This document shows positions 49,701 to 62,080 of a DNA stretch of 64,000 nt, in pieces. The stretch spans positions 21,018,001 through 21,082,000 of the forward strand of contig OY987267.1 of NCBI GenBank assembly GCA_963920665.1. The letters are read 5' to 3'. This DNA is from Straminergon stramineum. Taxonomy: Eukaryota > Streptophyta > Bryopsida > Hypnales > Calliergonaceae. The position numbers and the translations under genes were made by a program. The notes under the pieces are model-generated. The model saw nothing but the letters and a program-made list of their open reading frames with translations, searched no databases and had not been told where the DNA came from. How positions within the stretch are numbered: position 1 is the stretch's first letter; every line of letters starts with the position of its first letter.

Positions 49701-49741
49701 CGAGCTGGCAACACCGTTGGCAAGGAAGGCTCCATCATCAT
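46719..49741 (-). CDS. KLCR: kinesin light chain-related TPR protein (KLCR/CMU)
   Basis: Five exons (49741-48548, 48424-48227, 47955-47586, 47478-47163, 46917-46719) join in phase to 758 residues. Residues 1-235 are Ser/Pro/Lys-rich and disordered. Tandem TPR units fill most of the rest: GPYLIKLTKLYSVEEDQSKA, LQILAALYGRLGNFDDAIPL, HMQLGDSFNLLGKQSAALES, HYIAEAHLQALDFDKAEALC, YVSLAELYMKTNKLREAKAF, LNQMGITCVELGDIEQAAEL, CTNLAGSYDALGRLDEATQL. A basic tail ends ARKENRKR. Arabidopsis KLCR/CMU proteins lie along cortical microtubules, bind IQD scaffolds and keep microtubules in place during cellulose synthase movement; they are not partners of conventional kinesin-1. The first ATG of three consecutive Met codons is taken. 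The upstream TTG extension is not used. Confidence 0.92.
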
Positions 49742-51500
49742 GCTGGCACTCGTCAAATCAGAGGAATGAAGGGAGTCGAGGAGGAAGCACTTGAGCCATG
49801 GAACTTAAGCTTCCTCAAGGTCGAGGGCAAACTTAGCTGCAAATCACAGGCCGATAGTCATTCCAACTTTCCCTTCGACTCTACATCAAAATTGAGGTCA
49901 AAGTTCGTGCCACCTAGTCAAGATAGCAAATTTCTCAGACATATTCGAGGGAGTCTATCAAAGTATCACCAAAAAGAGCATAATACTTCAGAGAATATCA
50001 GAAGGTCTCAAGGCTGCCAAAACGTTTCTTTCATGCATTCCAGAGTATAGAACTACTGAGTTGTAAAAGACAGAGCAAAGATCAAATCCAGCTTTGAGAA
50101 ATTGCTCGTAGGAATACCACATTTCCATAGCTCATTTCTCATCGACGAAACCCCAGTTTCTCTCAGCTCTTTACTTCCGATTCTTTGATTTCAAAACGTA
50201 GTTTCCAATCAAATTAGATTGGCTAGCAGTCCTTCCGAATGTTAGGGAACAAGTCTAATCATAACTACAGAACGCTTCAAGTGCGTGCCCGCAACTAAAA
50301 TTCCGAGAGTGACCCCAAAAGTCAGCATTAACACAACTCGAAATAGATCCGGTTACACTAATCAAAAACACACCTCCTCATTTTTTTCTAATTTTTTAAA
50401 ACGGCTTTTAAATTACTAAAAAATAATGGCCTACCTCTCAACGATCATTCCATTCGGACTCGTGCTCATCTTCGTTACGAAAAAATGGAACACTCTCGTC
50501 CTCCTGTTTCTAATTCAGCAACACTCTAAACCTTTGAATGTATACTTACAACTTAAGAGCATAATCCGTAAAAACAGAGTCGTAAGAAACGCGGTGTAAC
50601 AAAATTAAAAACGAGAACATTCCGTTATCCAGTAATCACGATGCTCACTCTCCAGACATTAGAACTCGCAACCACACAACAACACACCAGGATCATAAAA
50701 AAAACCCTCCAATAACACATACCGTGCGAACCTTCGACGATCCACCACCGAAGCACCTCCCTCGTCCACAAACATCTCATTCCGACGAGCTCACCGCCTC
50801 GCCAGCATTCACAACCGCCAGCAGCGAGAACGACAACAAAAAACTAACTGCAAAACCGCAAACGAAACCAAAACCTCCAAAGTCAACGCCGACATCACCC
50901 GTACACCCCGATCACCCGTACGCAACCAGAACCAGGACATGCCAGCACATTACAACTAGAGAGATTCAAAAAGCACTCTCCATGACCTTCGGAAAAACAC
51001 TCTACGCGACTCCACTCTCCCGCATCACCACATTCACAGCAAACAAGCATCCTGAACGCATCCCAAAGCTCTCAACCGATAAACTAAAAAGTGAGGAGGC
51101 GATCGGATCCCGATCCACACCATGAAAGAAATTCCAAAGGAAGAAACGGAAATGGAAACGGAAATGGAAAGGCTCACCCAGAACGAAGGCGAGGTGTGGA
51201 GGCTCCAGGTTCGAGAGGAAGTGAGTGAGTGCGGTGGTTTCGGTGAGAGGGGATTCAAAATAAACGGGCGCCCTAAAGCAGTGAGCGAGGGCGGGAGGAG
51301 TGGAGATGAAAGCTGTGACCGAGTTTGCGAAGAGCGGGACGGCAGCTGCGAGAGAGACGGAGACGGAGACAAACGCGGAGCCAACGGAATGCGTCCGTTG
51401 CGTTCAGCGGGGTTCGATGCTTCGTCGAGGGGAATCTTCGTTGTGATTCCGAAACTCTATTTGGTGGAGTTGTCTGCTGAAGTACGCTAATAACGAAATT
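49742..51500 (-). promoter_or_regulatory. probable KLCR 5' leader, leader intron and promoter
   Basis: 51120-51400 is CT-rich on the minus strand (CTCTCTC and CCGTCTCCGT-like runs), as in plant 5' leaders. 50200-50700 is AT-rich and may be a leader intron. The frames at 50724-51125 and 51122-51490 have biased composition but no family resemblance and look like shadows of this leader. Only RNA data could place the start site. Confidence 0.4.
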
Positions 51501-51557
51501 TAGATTCAGTTTGCAACACTAATTACGAACTCTAACATTAAATTGCAACAAAATTGG

Positions 51558-51948
51558 TATGGTAGAACCACCCATTACCAGCCAAAATTCATGGTCAATA
51601 TATAGGTAATGGGAAATTCAATAGAGAGATGACTGACAGGTAACCATTAAGTTTTTAATTTCCTACCATCGTATAGCATCATTGTAATGACACATCTTCT
51701 TCATTTTGAGAGCTCCATTAGTCTTTAGATGAGTAGTGATGGAAGAACCTATGTATTGGGGATGGGAGCAGGTCAACTTTTGGCTTCTAAAATTCATAAA
51801 AAATTTCATTCAAGGAAAAAAATTACGAAACTTTGGCAATGCCCATGATTTCTATTTGTCCATAGGGCTATAAATTAAAATTGCCTTCTATAGCTATAGA
51901 CTATGCATAGATTTCTTTAAGTGGTTGGTCATGGGCAGTTCTACTATA
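51558..51948 (-). mobile_element. MITE with GTAGAACC ends, copy 2 (inverted)
   Basis: 391 bp. The left end TATGGTAGAACCACCCATTA and right end ATGGGCAGTTCTACTATA are inverted. The minus strand is co-linear with 41109-41497 over the whole length, including AAAGTTGACCTGCTCCCATC and GCATTGCCAAAGTTTCG. It lies just upstream of the probable KLCR promoter. Confidence 0.82.
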
Positions 51949-53703
51949 GTGTTACCAACACTAGATTTTCAACATCAATATTTGTTGTCAACTAAATTTT
52001 CACAAAAAAACAAAATTAGAATTGAGATGGTTTAGCCTGCACTATATTAGTATCCAACATTGTTATGTACCTCCTAGGGCTTGTAACTTCAAATTACAAA
52101 GAACTCTTACAACAAACAAAAAATATACTTATTAACAGGAATGCATATTCAAAGAGCTCAAACCACCCAACCATAGAGAGAGTTCAATCTCCAAAGAAAG
52201 TCTCCTCACCCTAAGCTCCTTCTTATATACTAGAGACTATCAATAAAGACTATTAGTTTTTAAAATAGACCAAGATTTTTTTTCTATCTTTAACTTTTTA
52301 TTCTTGGTTCTATCTAGAACCATCCATTAAGTAAAAGTCTTAGTTTGAATCATATCTTATCCAATTTATTTCTTATCCACATCTTGATCTTCTACTTCGA
52401 GTTATCTAATTCCAAGTTCCATCACACTTGTCATCTTCTAAGAATTGTCTAAATCCAGTGCACTAGTCATCCAAGTGGAGTTGTCTAACTCCACTAAATA
52501 AATCCATCATTTGGAGATATCTATCTTCAAGTACTCCAATGCCCTTGTCATCCAACTGGAGTTGTCTAACTCCAGCTCACAAATCCACCATTTGGAGAAA
52601 TCTATCTCTAGGCAATCTCTGCTTGTGCACTAGTGCACATTTCATTATGGATTAGTTTATCCATCAAAGGCCATGACATGAAGGTCATGACACAATCATC
52701 ATAAATTCTTTCATCTATCAATGCATTCATCCATCAAAGGGTTGTGACAAAGGTCATGACAAATATGAACATTAATTGTTAACTAAATGAAAATTAGAGT
52801 GAGTGACACGATAGGATAAAGGACATTGTCATGCCCCCATCTCCTTGGGGTGCCCGAAGTGCCTTAGTGAGCAAGGGGACTTTGGAGGTGACTTCCCAAG
52901 CTTTGCAAAAGTCTAAGTAGGGAGAAATGAGTGACTCCTGTGTATTTAAAGCGCATTGACGCCCTAAGTTGGAAGAGCATGGGGAAGTGTTTCACATACT
53001 TGGAAAGATCTCGGGGAGACGCTTCTAGCCGCCCAAAAAATGCGTGATTTGAACTTGTGAGTCAAAAGTTATGGGAGTATCTTGGTGGCGCTGGGACACT
53101 GAAGGGCTAGGAGGGAAGGGTTCATGAGGAATCCTTCCATGAAGTATGTCATGTAGCATATCCTTGGAAAGCTAAGAACACAAGGATGCTAGATTGACAA
53201 CCATTACGAGGTTCTAAGGTAGGAGCCTTAAGTTATCGCCAAGAGAAGCGCCGTGGTGAAGGCGTGACATCTCGTTCGGTGGGCCCGAATCTTTGGAGGG
53301 CGATAACTTTGCAAGGACTTGTCCAAATGGAGCAAGTGAGAAATCCATCGGCATCTACTTGTCGCGTAGATGTTGAAAATGGTCTTGCATGTGAGATTTG
53401 GATCCCGCAACGCAAAGTTATGGCGAATGGAAGTTCAGGAGTTCCAAATAAGGACGAAATGGGAGAAATGGGGTGGTTTTCCAAAACCAAAGTGCCTTTG
53501 GGAGTCCCCTTTGACATACAAGGGGGGGGGGGGCTGCCGAATCCCACATAGAGTATTATAGGAGGGGTTGGTCTCCCTCCTCACTCCCTCTGGGATTCTT
53601 GGTGAGTCCCGGTGACTCAAGGTTGGTGGTGTGGGTTCACCACCACTCCAAGGCACCATGGAACACTTGTGTATGTTCCGTGGCACTAGTTGGGTGGAGT
53701 CCC
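51949..53703. other. retroelement-like segment
   Basis: 52467-52627 holds two degenerate 81-bp units sharing GTCATCCAA-TGGAGTTGTCTAACTCCA. At 52827 TGTCATGCCCCCATCTCC follows a purine-rich tract (AGGATAAAGGACAT), the layout of a 3' LTR start; no matching end, primer site or reverse transcriptase frame was found. A run of 11 G at about 53521-53531 may be miscounted in the assembly. The frames near 53228-53686 overlap on both strands and are not credible genes. Confidence 0.4.
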
Positions 53704-53910
53704 ACTCCTTGCTAAGCTATGTTGAGGTGTCCCAAATTGTGAGTCCCGGTTAGTGATGAAGTGGAAAGTAACACTCCTTGCTAAGCTATGTTGAGGTGTC
53801 CCGAATTGTGAGTCCCGGTTAGTGATGAAGTGGAAAGTAACACTCCTTGCTAAGCTATGTTGAGGTGTCCCGAATTGTGAGTCCCGGTTAGTGATGAAGT
53901 GGAAAGTAAC
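53704..53910 (+). repeat. 69-bp tandem repeat, three copies
   Basis: The unit begins ACTCCTTGCTAAGCTATGTT at 53704, 53773 and 53842. Copies 2 and 3 look identical and copy 1 differs by one base (CCCAAATTG against CCCGAATTG). Near identity implies a recent local duplication inside the retroelement-like segment. Confidence 0.9.
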
Positions 53911-54544
53911 AAATATACAATGAGCCTAGTATGGAGTTGAGGTGACACTCAAGGGCGGTTAGGACCATGGTGAATAGTGCCACCATGGGTCCTTGCACAA
54001 TAAGATGGAAGTCCCGCCCCATGTTACTAAGTAACATGTCCTAATGTCATGATGTGTGTGTGTGCTAGTAGTCCCGGTGAGTGGGACTTAGCACAAAGAG
54101 TTGGAATTGGGGACTAACATTGGATGTACGTAGCATGTGTAGTGTTAGGGAGTGGTGACTCAAGTGACCTTGGAGTTTGGGCGTGGTGAATCCAATAACT
54201 TGTGCAACACTTCAAAAAGGGATTAGATGTTGGAAAGGGGACATTTGGGTTGCGATAGACATTATAGGTACCATTACACTAAATTTCATTATTAGTGAAG
54301 TGCTACAAGATTGTCTTTTTTGTTTTCCACAATTGTTTGTAAATGTAAAATCCTACTTCCTCTTTGGAGCCATCAATTTTGGATTTGTGACTACTCCAAA
54401 CAAAAATAACTCCTAAATATTGTTTTAGGTTGGTATAAAAGTCATGTAAATAGTGACGAGTTGTGTACCACAATAAATTGAGTACTACACCTATATCTAA
54501 TAGAATACGAAATCCACACATAAAAATGCCATAATATGCAACAA
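53911..54544. other. end of retroelement-like segment, spacer
   Basis: Continues the moderate-GC segment to about 54180 (GAGTCCCGGTTAG-like and GTCCCGGTGAGTGGGAC motifs recur), then turns AT-rich. No gene seen. Confidence 0.4.
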
Positions 54545-54740
54545 TGCTAGCTCATAAGCATAAAGACTTGAGCCTACGAGTCTTGAACCTAGGTGTAGGT
54601 ATGCACCATATGAAGGTGTTTCTAAGATAGGTACTAATAATATAGGTAAATTATAATGTAGGTACCTATAATATAGACACCTTTAACCATGGAAGGAATC
54701 TATGATGTAGACACCTATGTTATAGTGAGGGGTTAACCAC
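54545..54740. repeat. palindromic repeat R3, copy 2
   Basis: The same TATAGGT / ACCTATA array as 26975-27205: TAGGTGTAGGTATGC, ATAATGTAGGTACCTATAAT, TAGACACCTATGTTATAG, with GAGCCTACGAGTC to the left. Ends undefined. Confidence 0.55.
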
Positions 54741-56149
54741 ACTAGGAGTTGTGGCATCTATTAGGTGGATTATAAATGTTTCCAAAATCTTATTATAGGA
54801 GCTACATGATATGAATGAAATTTATACAAGAATATTGAATAAACAACATGACTAGTATTATTACTTGGTGCTTTATAGTTTTTGTACAAGGTTCAAAATT
54901 AGCTCATATAAAGACAAGAGGGAAAAAAAACTTGCAAAAAAGATCTTTATGTCTAAATTCTTCTTAAGTCCTAAATATACTTTGCCTAAAAATCTCCACA
55001 TTAGAAGAGAATTGAGGCCTTCAAAGGGCTGTGAGTTATCTTTGAGCTTCGAAGGTTGGGAGCTTTGTTCAATAGGAAGAAAGTGTTGCCATGTGGTCTG
55101 TGCACGTGGCTGGCACACTGCCACATCAACAGACAAGTTTTAGACGAGTAGAAAAGTAATTTCTTTTTAGTTCCTCCTATCTAAGGAACAACCTTGAAAT
55201 AGCCCTACAGAGGCCAGAAATTTTCTCTAATTAATTTGCAAACACTCTGTACTAGGGACTTTTAAGGGTTACATTTTTGACAAATGTTTAACAAATGTTT
55301 GGCATGCAAAATTTTACTTGAAAATATGACCTATTACTAGTAACTCACTAGAAAATGAAGAGAAAAATGTTGGTGACATTGCCCAAAAAGTTTCAAAAAC
55401 TTATATGGTTTGTCCAAATTAGGATGAAGTTTATTAATTTTTGACAATAGTGGTAATGAAAATACATATATGATGGTCAATTATTCCAAAATCAATGATT
55501 GTTCAAACTTAGTTGCATTAAAAGGTGCATGCTATGCTTCCAAGAAGAAAACAAAATTCAATAGCCAAACCACATTGACTTGTTTGCGACTAGGGCCTAT
55601 ATGGGCAAGATAGGGTGACCCACTTTCGTGAATGAGGGGAATATGATGTTGACTAGGGCCTTCATTATTGGGTGACAAATAACACAGTGACACCTAATGA
55701 AGTTGCTAAGATATTTGCACATTGATGCAACAAAAATGAAGGAGGAGTACTTATGGTGAATTACCAATGATTAATTTCATTGTAAGGTCCATGTGCATTG
55801 AAATCACCCCTTGGAAGTGTTCAATCCAATTTTAATGCAATTGGTACAAATGCAATAATTTAGGGGAATGTAATATGAATTCAATTCAACAAAGGTAACT
55901 TAAACCATTATTTTCTTTCACCACAAACTCTTGATAGCAATGCATTCACCTACATTCACCTACTGGTAGTAACACAAATTGCCACATTGCAAACACTAAA
56001 TTTAGGCCCAATTGAACCCCAAAGGTAATGAAACTTAGAGAGAATTCAATTGGATACTAGTGCATGCCTCATATCAAGGCCTTCTATCTACACTACACCA
56101 AATGTTTTCGAGCATAATTTATGTAAGTAAAGGTTTATAACTATGTTCT
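54741..56149. other. AT-rich spacer
   Basis: No gene or clear repeat boundary. Short frames at 54865-55143 exist on both strands and resemble nothing known. Confidence 0.4.
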
Positions 56150-57050
56150 TAAAAAAAAAAAAAATCCAAAATTGACATTTCTAATGTCATGTGCTATGAT
56201 GAAAAAATATTACTTTTTTTGCACTATTAAACTATAGGATCTTGCATAAGACTTGTATGACAACGTGTGGACAAGATTTCAGAATTTTTTTGCCATGAAG
56301 ATTGTAAGATATTAATATTCAAAGTGAAGAAAAGGTTTAACGAAAGCTAGCAATCTTAGGTTTTCAGACTTTGAAACTTCTTAATTAAATTTTTTTGCAC
56401 TCAAAAGTTTCAAGGATTAAATCTTTATAGTAGAGAATTGAATTTGAGAATTTAATAATGTAAAAAAAGAACAAAAACAAGTTGATTTTCACCCTCTTAA
56501 AATAGTATTAAATAGAAATAAATGCAAGATTGAAAGAAAAATAAAATCACTAATGTCAAAATTGAAATTGAAATATGTTAATCCTAATGGTGAGATTATT
56601 GTAGCAAGTAATCTATACACAATGGAACTTTTTGTTTTGAAAAATTGTAAAAAGCATGTTCAAAAACAAATCCTATACAATATTTTTTCACGATGATGCC
56701 TTGATTGCCCACAATATAAGACTCATCGCAACTTTTCCATACCTAATCCAAATTGGATGAGTCAAAGCTTTCCAAGTAAACATGAATATAATTTGTAAGA
56801 GAAAAAGATTCAATTAACTTTGAATTCTTATTCTTTTTGGTTACCCAAAACCAAGCATTTTGAGCTTACAAGGTCATAGTTTTTTTCCCCAAGCAACAAT
56901 TGAAATCAAAATTACATTCCCCTAAAGAATTTACAAAAATTATTTACAAAAACTATTATAGATTTTGACCCCATTGGAACTTCCCCAAAATTCCTAAAAA
57001 TCCATTCCATGACTTTGAACCTTTAGGGGTCAAAGAGAGACCAAAGTCAT
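56150..57050 (+). repeat. R4 family copy (CACTA-derived), degenerate
   Basis: Co-linear with 35260-36130 and 43150-44530: TTGACATTTCTAAT, AGATTGTAAGATATTAATATTCAAAGTG, TTAATCCTAATGGT, CCAAATTGGATGAGTCAAAGCTTTCC, CCTTTAGGGGTCAAA. Much diverged; no termini found. Confidence 0.6.
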
Positions 57051-57639
57051 TACTATTTATTTATTTAATTATATTTTCAAATTTTCTGGGGAAAGACAGC
57101 AGGGCCCCAATGCATTTAGCAGGAAGAATATGTGACTGTGCAACTCAAACAGCCCCACTAGAGGCAGGGAGCATGGCAGGTCCAAGGGGACAGCTCTCAC
57201 TGTTACCAGATTTCCAATTCACAACCACTGAACCAGAACGTTTACTGCGATAAGCAAGACCAACGGCAGTGTTCGCAAATAGCAAGACGGAAATTTAATA
57301 TCTACTCTATTGGCAAGAAGCTGTGAAGTACCCATTTTGTGCGACTACCAGATGCGGGATGATCAGATCCTGATCCTGTTTACCGTGAAAGTAATCCTGA
57401 AGCCCCCAAAGAACACTCAAGCGTCCTGTTGGCAACCAATATGTATAAACTCTGGATTAATACAACCCACGTGCGTCTGAGCCAAAGATCAGAACCAGGA
57501 CCACTATGGTAAAAGAAAGAACTTGTACTGACCACGGACAAGACCCCCGTTGATGCATGACAAAGATGCATACAATCAGCGTCAACGATCTAGCGTACAC
57601 CATGGACCGTGCCTATTCAAATCAATCGATACAACATGG

Positions 57640-60600
57640 CTATTGCTGTTGTTCGTAGATCTGCATGTATGTTTCCGAAAGTGCCACCATTTGGGGCAAA
57701 GTCTCATTAACGTGAAGATCTTGCATCTCATACCTGCAAAACACATTTTCTTATTAGAACAAGTGGTAACCCTATGAGAGGCTCTGACCCTGCAGCACTG
57801 GCTCGCTCTTGAATAAGGGCATATTCAAACTTCCTCACATTCATAGTAATGTAGCATTTGTCAATGCAAGAACGCTGCCCTTCAGTACAAAGCCAATAAA
57901 AAGACAAATGCTTCTACACTGATAACTCTATTAAGCCTTGACTCCTGATGCAAAACAGTAAATTCTACAAACCACAAACCCTATGCCAAATGATGATCCA
58001 CAGGATACATTCACCCCAATTCACCCCGAGGGAAAATATCTTACACTTTGAGAGGGACAAAGTAACCTCACAATAGACCCTTCCAATCTCTATTCTCTAT
58101 TGTGAAGGGTTAGTTTATCCCTCTTAGGAATAAGATATGCCCCCTTGGTGTGCATGTACCCACGCAGGACGCGATCAGAACGTCTAAAGTTGGAGAGAGA
58201 TAAAGCCAAAATTTCTGGTTCGTTAGTGTCGGGCAAAGAAATCCAAAAACACCAGAGGAAAAGTACGAGGACTTACCACATCTCGTCTGACTTTCGCTGT
58301 ACAAATACTCTGTAAGAACCTTCGCCTGGTTTTCCATCGTGAACAAGGTTGGCAATCAAGTCGTATTTAGTCCGTTGCTTATCACCATCTTTTGATTTCG
58401 GCAACGGTATGTAATCCTTAAGCTCCAAATTCTTAACGGGGAAATTCACTGTCACAGCAAGGTAGGATAACATCAAAAGATTGGATGAAAAACATAATTC
58501 TGAAAGGGTAAGAGGCCATAAGATCCGAGAACTTACGATTTGAAGCAATATTAGAGAATAATAAAACCAGAGTAGGGGTGCCTGTCTCTACAATTAACCT
58601 CGACTCTTTCTTCTGATGAACACATGGAAGCCTAACCATAAAGAGAACAAGGCTTACTCACCTAAAGTGGGATTTTTTTCCATAAAAAAATTGTTCTTTG
58701 TAAAGCGCCGCATGTGAAGAATTATGTACTGGGGCAACCGAGTAATTCGATACCGCATCCGAGCAAGCTGGGGCCTCACAACTTCTGTTACCATTTCTCC
58801 ATCAAACTTCTTCAGTATGTTGAAAAGAGGAATCTGCACAAATTGAGAGAGTTCATGATATGAGTCTAACATAGAGTCTTCTGATATTCGAAGTTATCCC
58901 AAGAATATCAACAACATGAACAAGATTCTGCGATTCATTCCAATAGGTAGAAATGGTATCTGCCATGTTCTGCTTGGCATCCCTAAAGTACAGCAACTCA
59001 AAGATCCATCACTAGACGAATATGCAAACTTGCTCAAGAAGCATTCCTTAGTTTTCAATTTAAACATGATTGAAACACACCTGAGGTATAATGTTCTTTT
59101 CCATGACGTCCTTGAAAAGTGGAGGAGGGGGTAAATCAAGGCCCAGCATCAGGAAAGGCATTTTGCTAACTTCTCTTTCCAAAGTTTTGGAGACCACCTT
59201 GTCTTCGTCATCTGCTCCTGACTGCCCATCAACCTCACGCTTTTCGGAGATGGTCTTCTTCTGAGTTTCCTTCGTCACCTCCAACTCCCCCTACATATCA
59301 GTAACAATATGTTAGGCTTCGACAATTTGAACACACGGATCTGCTAACTGTATGAACTCAATCAAGCCACAGACAACAGCTTTGCAGTACAGGAAGAATA
59401 GGACGTTGAAGAACGAATTGGGATCTAGTTAAGACCAATAGTCTCTGCTTTAAAGGGTACAAATCAGGATTCTCACCTGAAAGCACTTGTAGATAATACT
59501 GCTGTTGGGTTTCTTTGTACCCCCAAGATCCGTATGAAGAGTGTTCAAGAGCCATGACATAAACTCCACGGGATCAGATTGCACACCAATTCGAAATCTC
59601 TTCTTACTCGCTACCATCACTGCCTGCAAAAACTCATGAGGACTGACCTGCCAATACCAATTGGTGCCCATAAGTGGATGTCCACAGTTACATATTTGTG
59701 TAAGTCAATGAACATGGGCATAGATTGTCACCAGTAAGGCTATACACTATGGCCTGCGAACTATTTTACAATTTTGCATAATGAACTCTCCCAAATCTCC
59801 GGTCTGCAGACGCAAATATTAGATAAATCCTACAGTACATAAAGTCTAAGAAACACCGCTCTGACAAAGAAGGATCTGGGCTCGATCAAACGCAAAAAAT
59901 TAAGAACCTACGCCCTTGAATGCATTCAAACAGTAAATAATTTTCATACCTGACCCTTGAAATTCCTCACATGCCAAATCTTTTTCGTCAATTCACCAAA
60001 GCGCTGCACCAGGGGAGATTTGCATGTCTTATAATTCTCGGGAAGCAGGAAGAAGTTCCTCAATGGGGTGACTCGCATGAGTGATTGAATAGTAACATTC
60101 ACAAAATCGTTTTCCTTGATGTTGTTTATACCCACCTGGAAAAGCACCAAAATGAGTTACGACTGGACAGCATGTTCCAGACAACCAAAAGCACGTATAC
60201 CATTTGCCGAAGTAGCCAGATAAACTTCAAAAGTTATCATGTAACGCTAGAAAATAAACCAAGAAATGTTTACTAACCATTCCCGGAAGATAGTCTGAAC
60301 CGTCCAGCGCTCTTGACCATTGTTTGATTTTGTCCAACTGCTCTGTTTGTGCTTTATTAAATCTACAATTCCAAAAAGTATGAACAGCACACAATAAGAT
60401 TGTGCTTTGCATGTTACAATTAGAAGTAATGCAGCCACATACAAAAGAAAAACATATTGAAAAGATAACAGCAGCAACTTTACTCAACAATTCATATCAA
60501 TAGCTAAAATTTCTAGAGATATCAATCCCGGGTATGCACCTCTGAGGTCATGCAGCTGCTTTCAATTGGTGGCATGCCTGGAGCGTTCTTCCTAAACCCT

Positions 60601-61694
60601 AATACCATGAGGGTCACTTTCCCACTGATGTGTTGTGTTCTCTACAGTGATTTTCTGGTCCCCACAAAAGCCAGGGTTTAACCTAATGGAAAACTTCAAC
60701 AACATAATGGAGAAGAACAGTTAGAGCATACCGTGGGTTCAAGACGTATCGAATATCGTCTAGCGAAGGGTCGTTCACTTCATAGCCATCTGGAAGACAG
60801 TAAACCTTCTCCGTGTGCAGATTGATGAAGACATGATGCCCAGCTTCAAGACTGTGCGTGTAAGCAAAAGATTTTCGGCCCCGCCCTTGAAAATATTTCC
60901 CACACACAAGGCATGCGTACACATTCAAATTCGAAAGTGAGACCGAGCAAAATTTCTCAAAGTCGAAATCCAGCACCTGGAGACAACAATGTTAAGTAAG
61001 TTCCAGCACCAAATCCACAGCAGGGTTACTGGAAACCGTTATATTCCATTTTCGAATTTCTAGGTCAATAATAATTTAAAGAATTATTAACGTTTTCCAA
61101 TCTTTCTATGTGTACTTACGGCTGAAGAACAGAGTCTTTACAAACAGAATTTAAAATACGCAATCCAAGGCAATCAGAAACGCAATCAAAAATTGATCTA
61201 AACGGAACATTTCGTTTTTCCGTAACTCTGCTCCACTTAAAACCCGCCCAGCCCGAGAGCAGGGCACTCAACAGTCCCCCGTTTAAGTACTAGAGTATCA
61301 TCAACAAATTAAAAAAAACTTCGCGATTTAAACCCTTCTTAGTCAAAACACCACGAACGCAACCGCGTACCTGTCTATTCACAGTATCCAAATAGGGACA
61401 ATCCTTGCGCACTTCAGTGTCGCGCCGAAGGCCCGCACTTCTGCGTTCCGCCTCCTCATCGCTTTCGTACTCATAAACCTTCTCTTTCTCTTTCACCTCC
61501 TCCTCTTCTTCCTCTTCTTCCTCTCCGTAAGCACCGAGATTGGACAGCACGCCATCCCTGGGAGAAACAGGAATCTTGAACTTCTTCCGAATGCCGTTCA
61601 ATTCAGCATTCCGAAGATCCTCCTCAGGTTCGCGATCTGGCATAGCTACGGTTTCTACTAGGCCATTTTTATCATCTTCCCTATCGCGCTTCAT
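57640..61694 (-). CDS. SAD1: SAD1/USP39 tri-snRNP factor (inactive USP fold)
   Basis: Nine exons (61694-61371, 60976-60732, 60362-60278, 60135-59950, 59647-59477, 59290-59081, 58833-58662, 58448-58277, 57733-57640) join in phase to 552 residues. An acidic/lysine-rich head (E run, KEKEK) and CPYLDTVNRQ lead into a zf-UBP finger (CLVCGKYFQGRG, THS, GHHVFINLHT, YCLPDGYEV). A USP fold follows: GINNIKENDFVNVTIQSL, SDPVEFMSWLLNTLH, LPQYIILHMRRFTKNNFF, VNFPVKNLELKDYI, YDLIANLVHDGKPGEGSYRV, WYEMQDLHVNETLPQM. The USP catalytic Cys is Asp (KENDF) and the catalytic His is Ser (GEGSY), as in human USP39, so it should not cleave ubiquitin. It acts in the nucleus on U4/U6.U5 tri-snRNP assembly. The symbol follows the yeast orthologue. 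Confidence 0.94.
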
Positions 61695-62080
61695 GGAGAA
61701 ATCCTAACAGAGGAAGAGGAGGAACAGAATGAGCCCCTGATTAGAGTCTCGAAAACAAAGAGCGTGTCCCGGGACCACAGAAAGCAACAGAATCACGGCA
61801 AAGGAGCTCGCATTTTTTTTTAAGAGTGCGAGGATATGAACGCCAAAACCCTAAAAAAAGTAGAGAGAGAAGGAGACGAGCCTTGTCCGCAACAAAACAG
61901 AATCACGGGTTGCACTTCTACAGAAGAGAGTGCGAGCGCCAAACCCTAAGAAAATCACAGTATTATAAGCTTAGCAGTCTGGGAAAATATAAGTGTCTTA
62001 TAAGTGGTCTCTCATCTACGTTGGCACTCAATAAAGCATCTCAAATTTCCACCGCACCCTACACTAGGGTTTGATTTGTT
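61695..62080 (-). promoter_or_regulatory. SAD1/USP39 leader and promoter with telo-boxes
   Basis: Telo-box cores lie at 61846-61854 (AAACCCTAA), 61941-61949 (AAACCCTAA) and 62065-62074 (CTAGGGTTTG). The 82-codon plus-strand frame at 61826-62074 covers this motif-rich leader and is unlikely to be coding. Confidence 0.6.

Noticed and set aside
50724..51490. Two plus-strand frames of 122-133 codons upstream of KLCR
   Set aside because: Low-complexity composition, no family resemblance and position in the probable KLCR leader make them unlikely genes.
53233..53686. Cluster of overlapping frames around the G run
   Set aside because: Frames occur on both strands, are repetitive and read through the poly-G tract; they belong to the retroelement-like segment.
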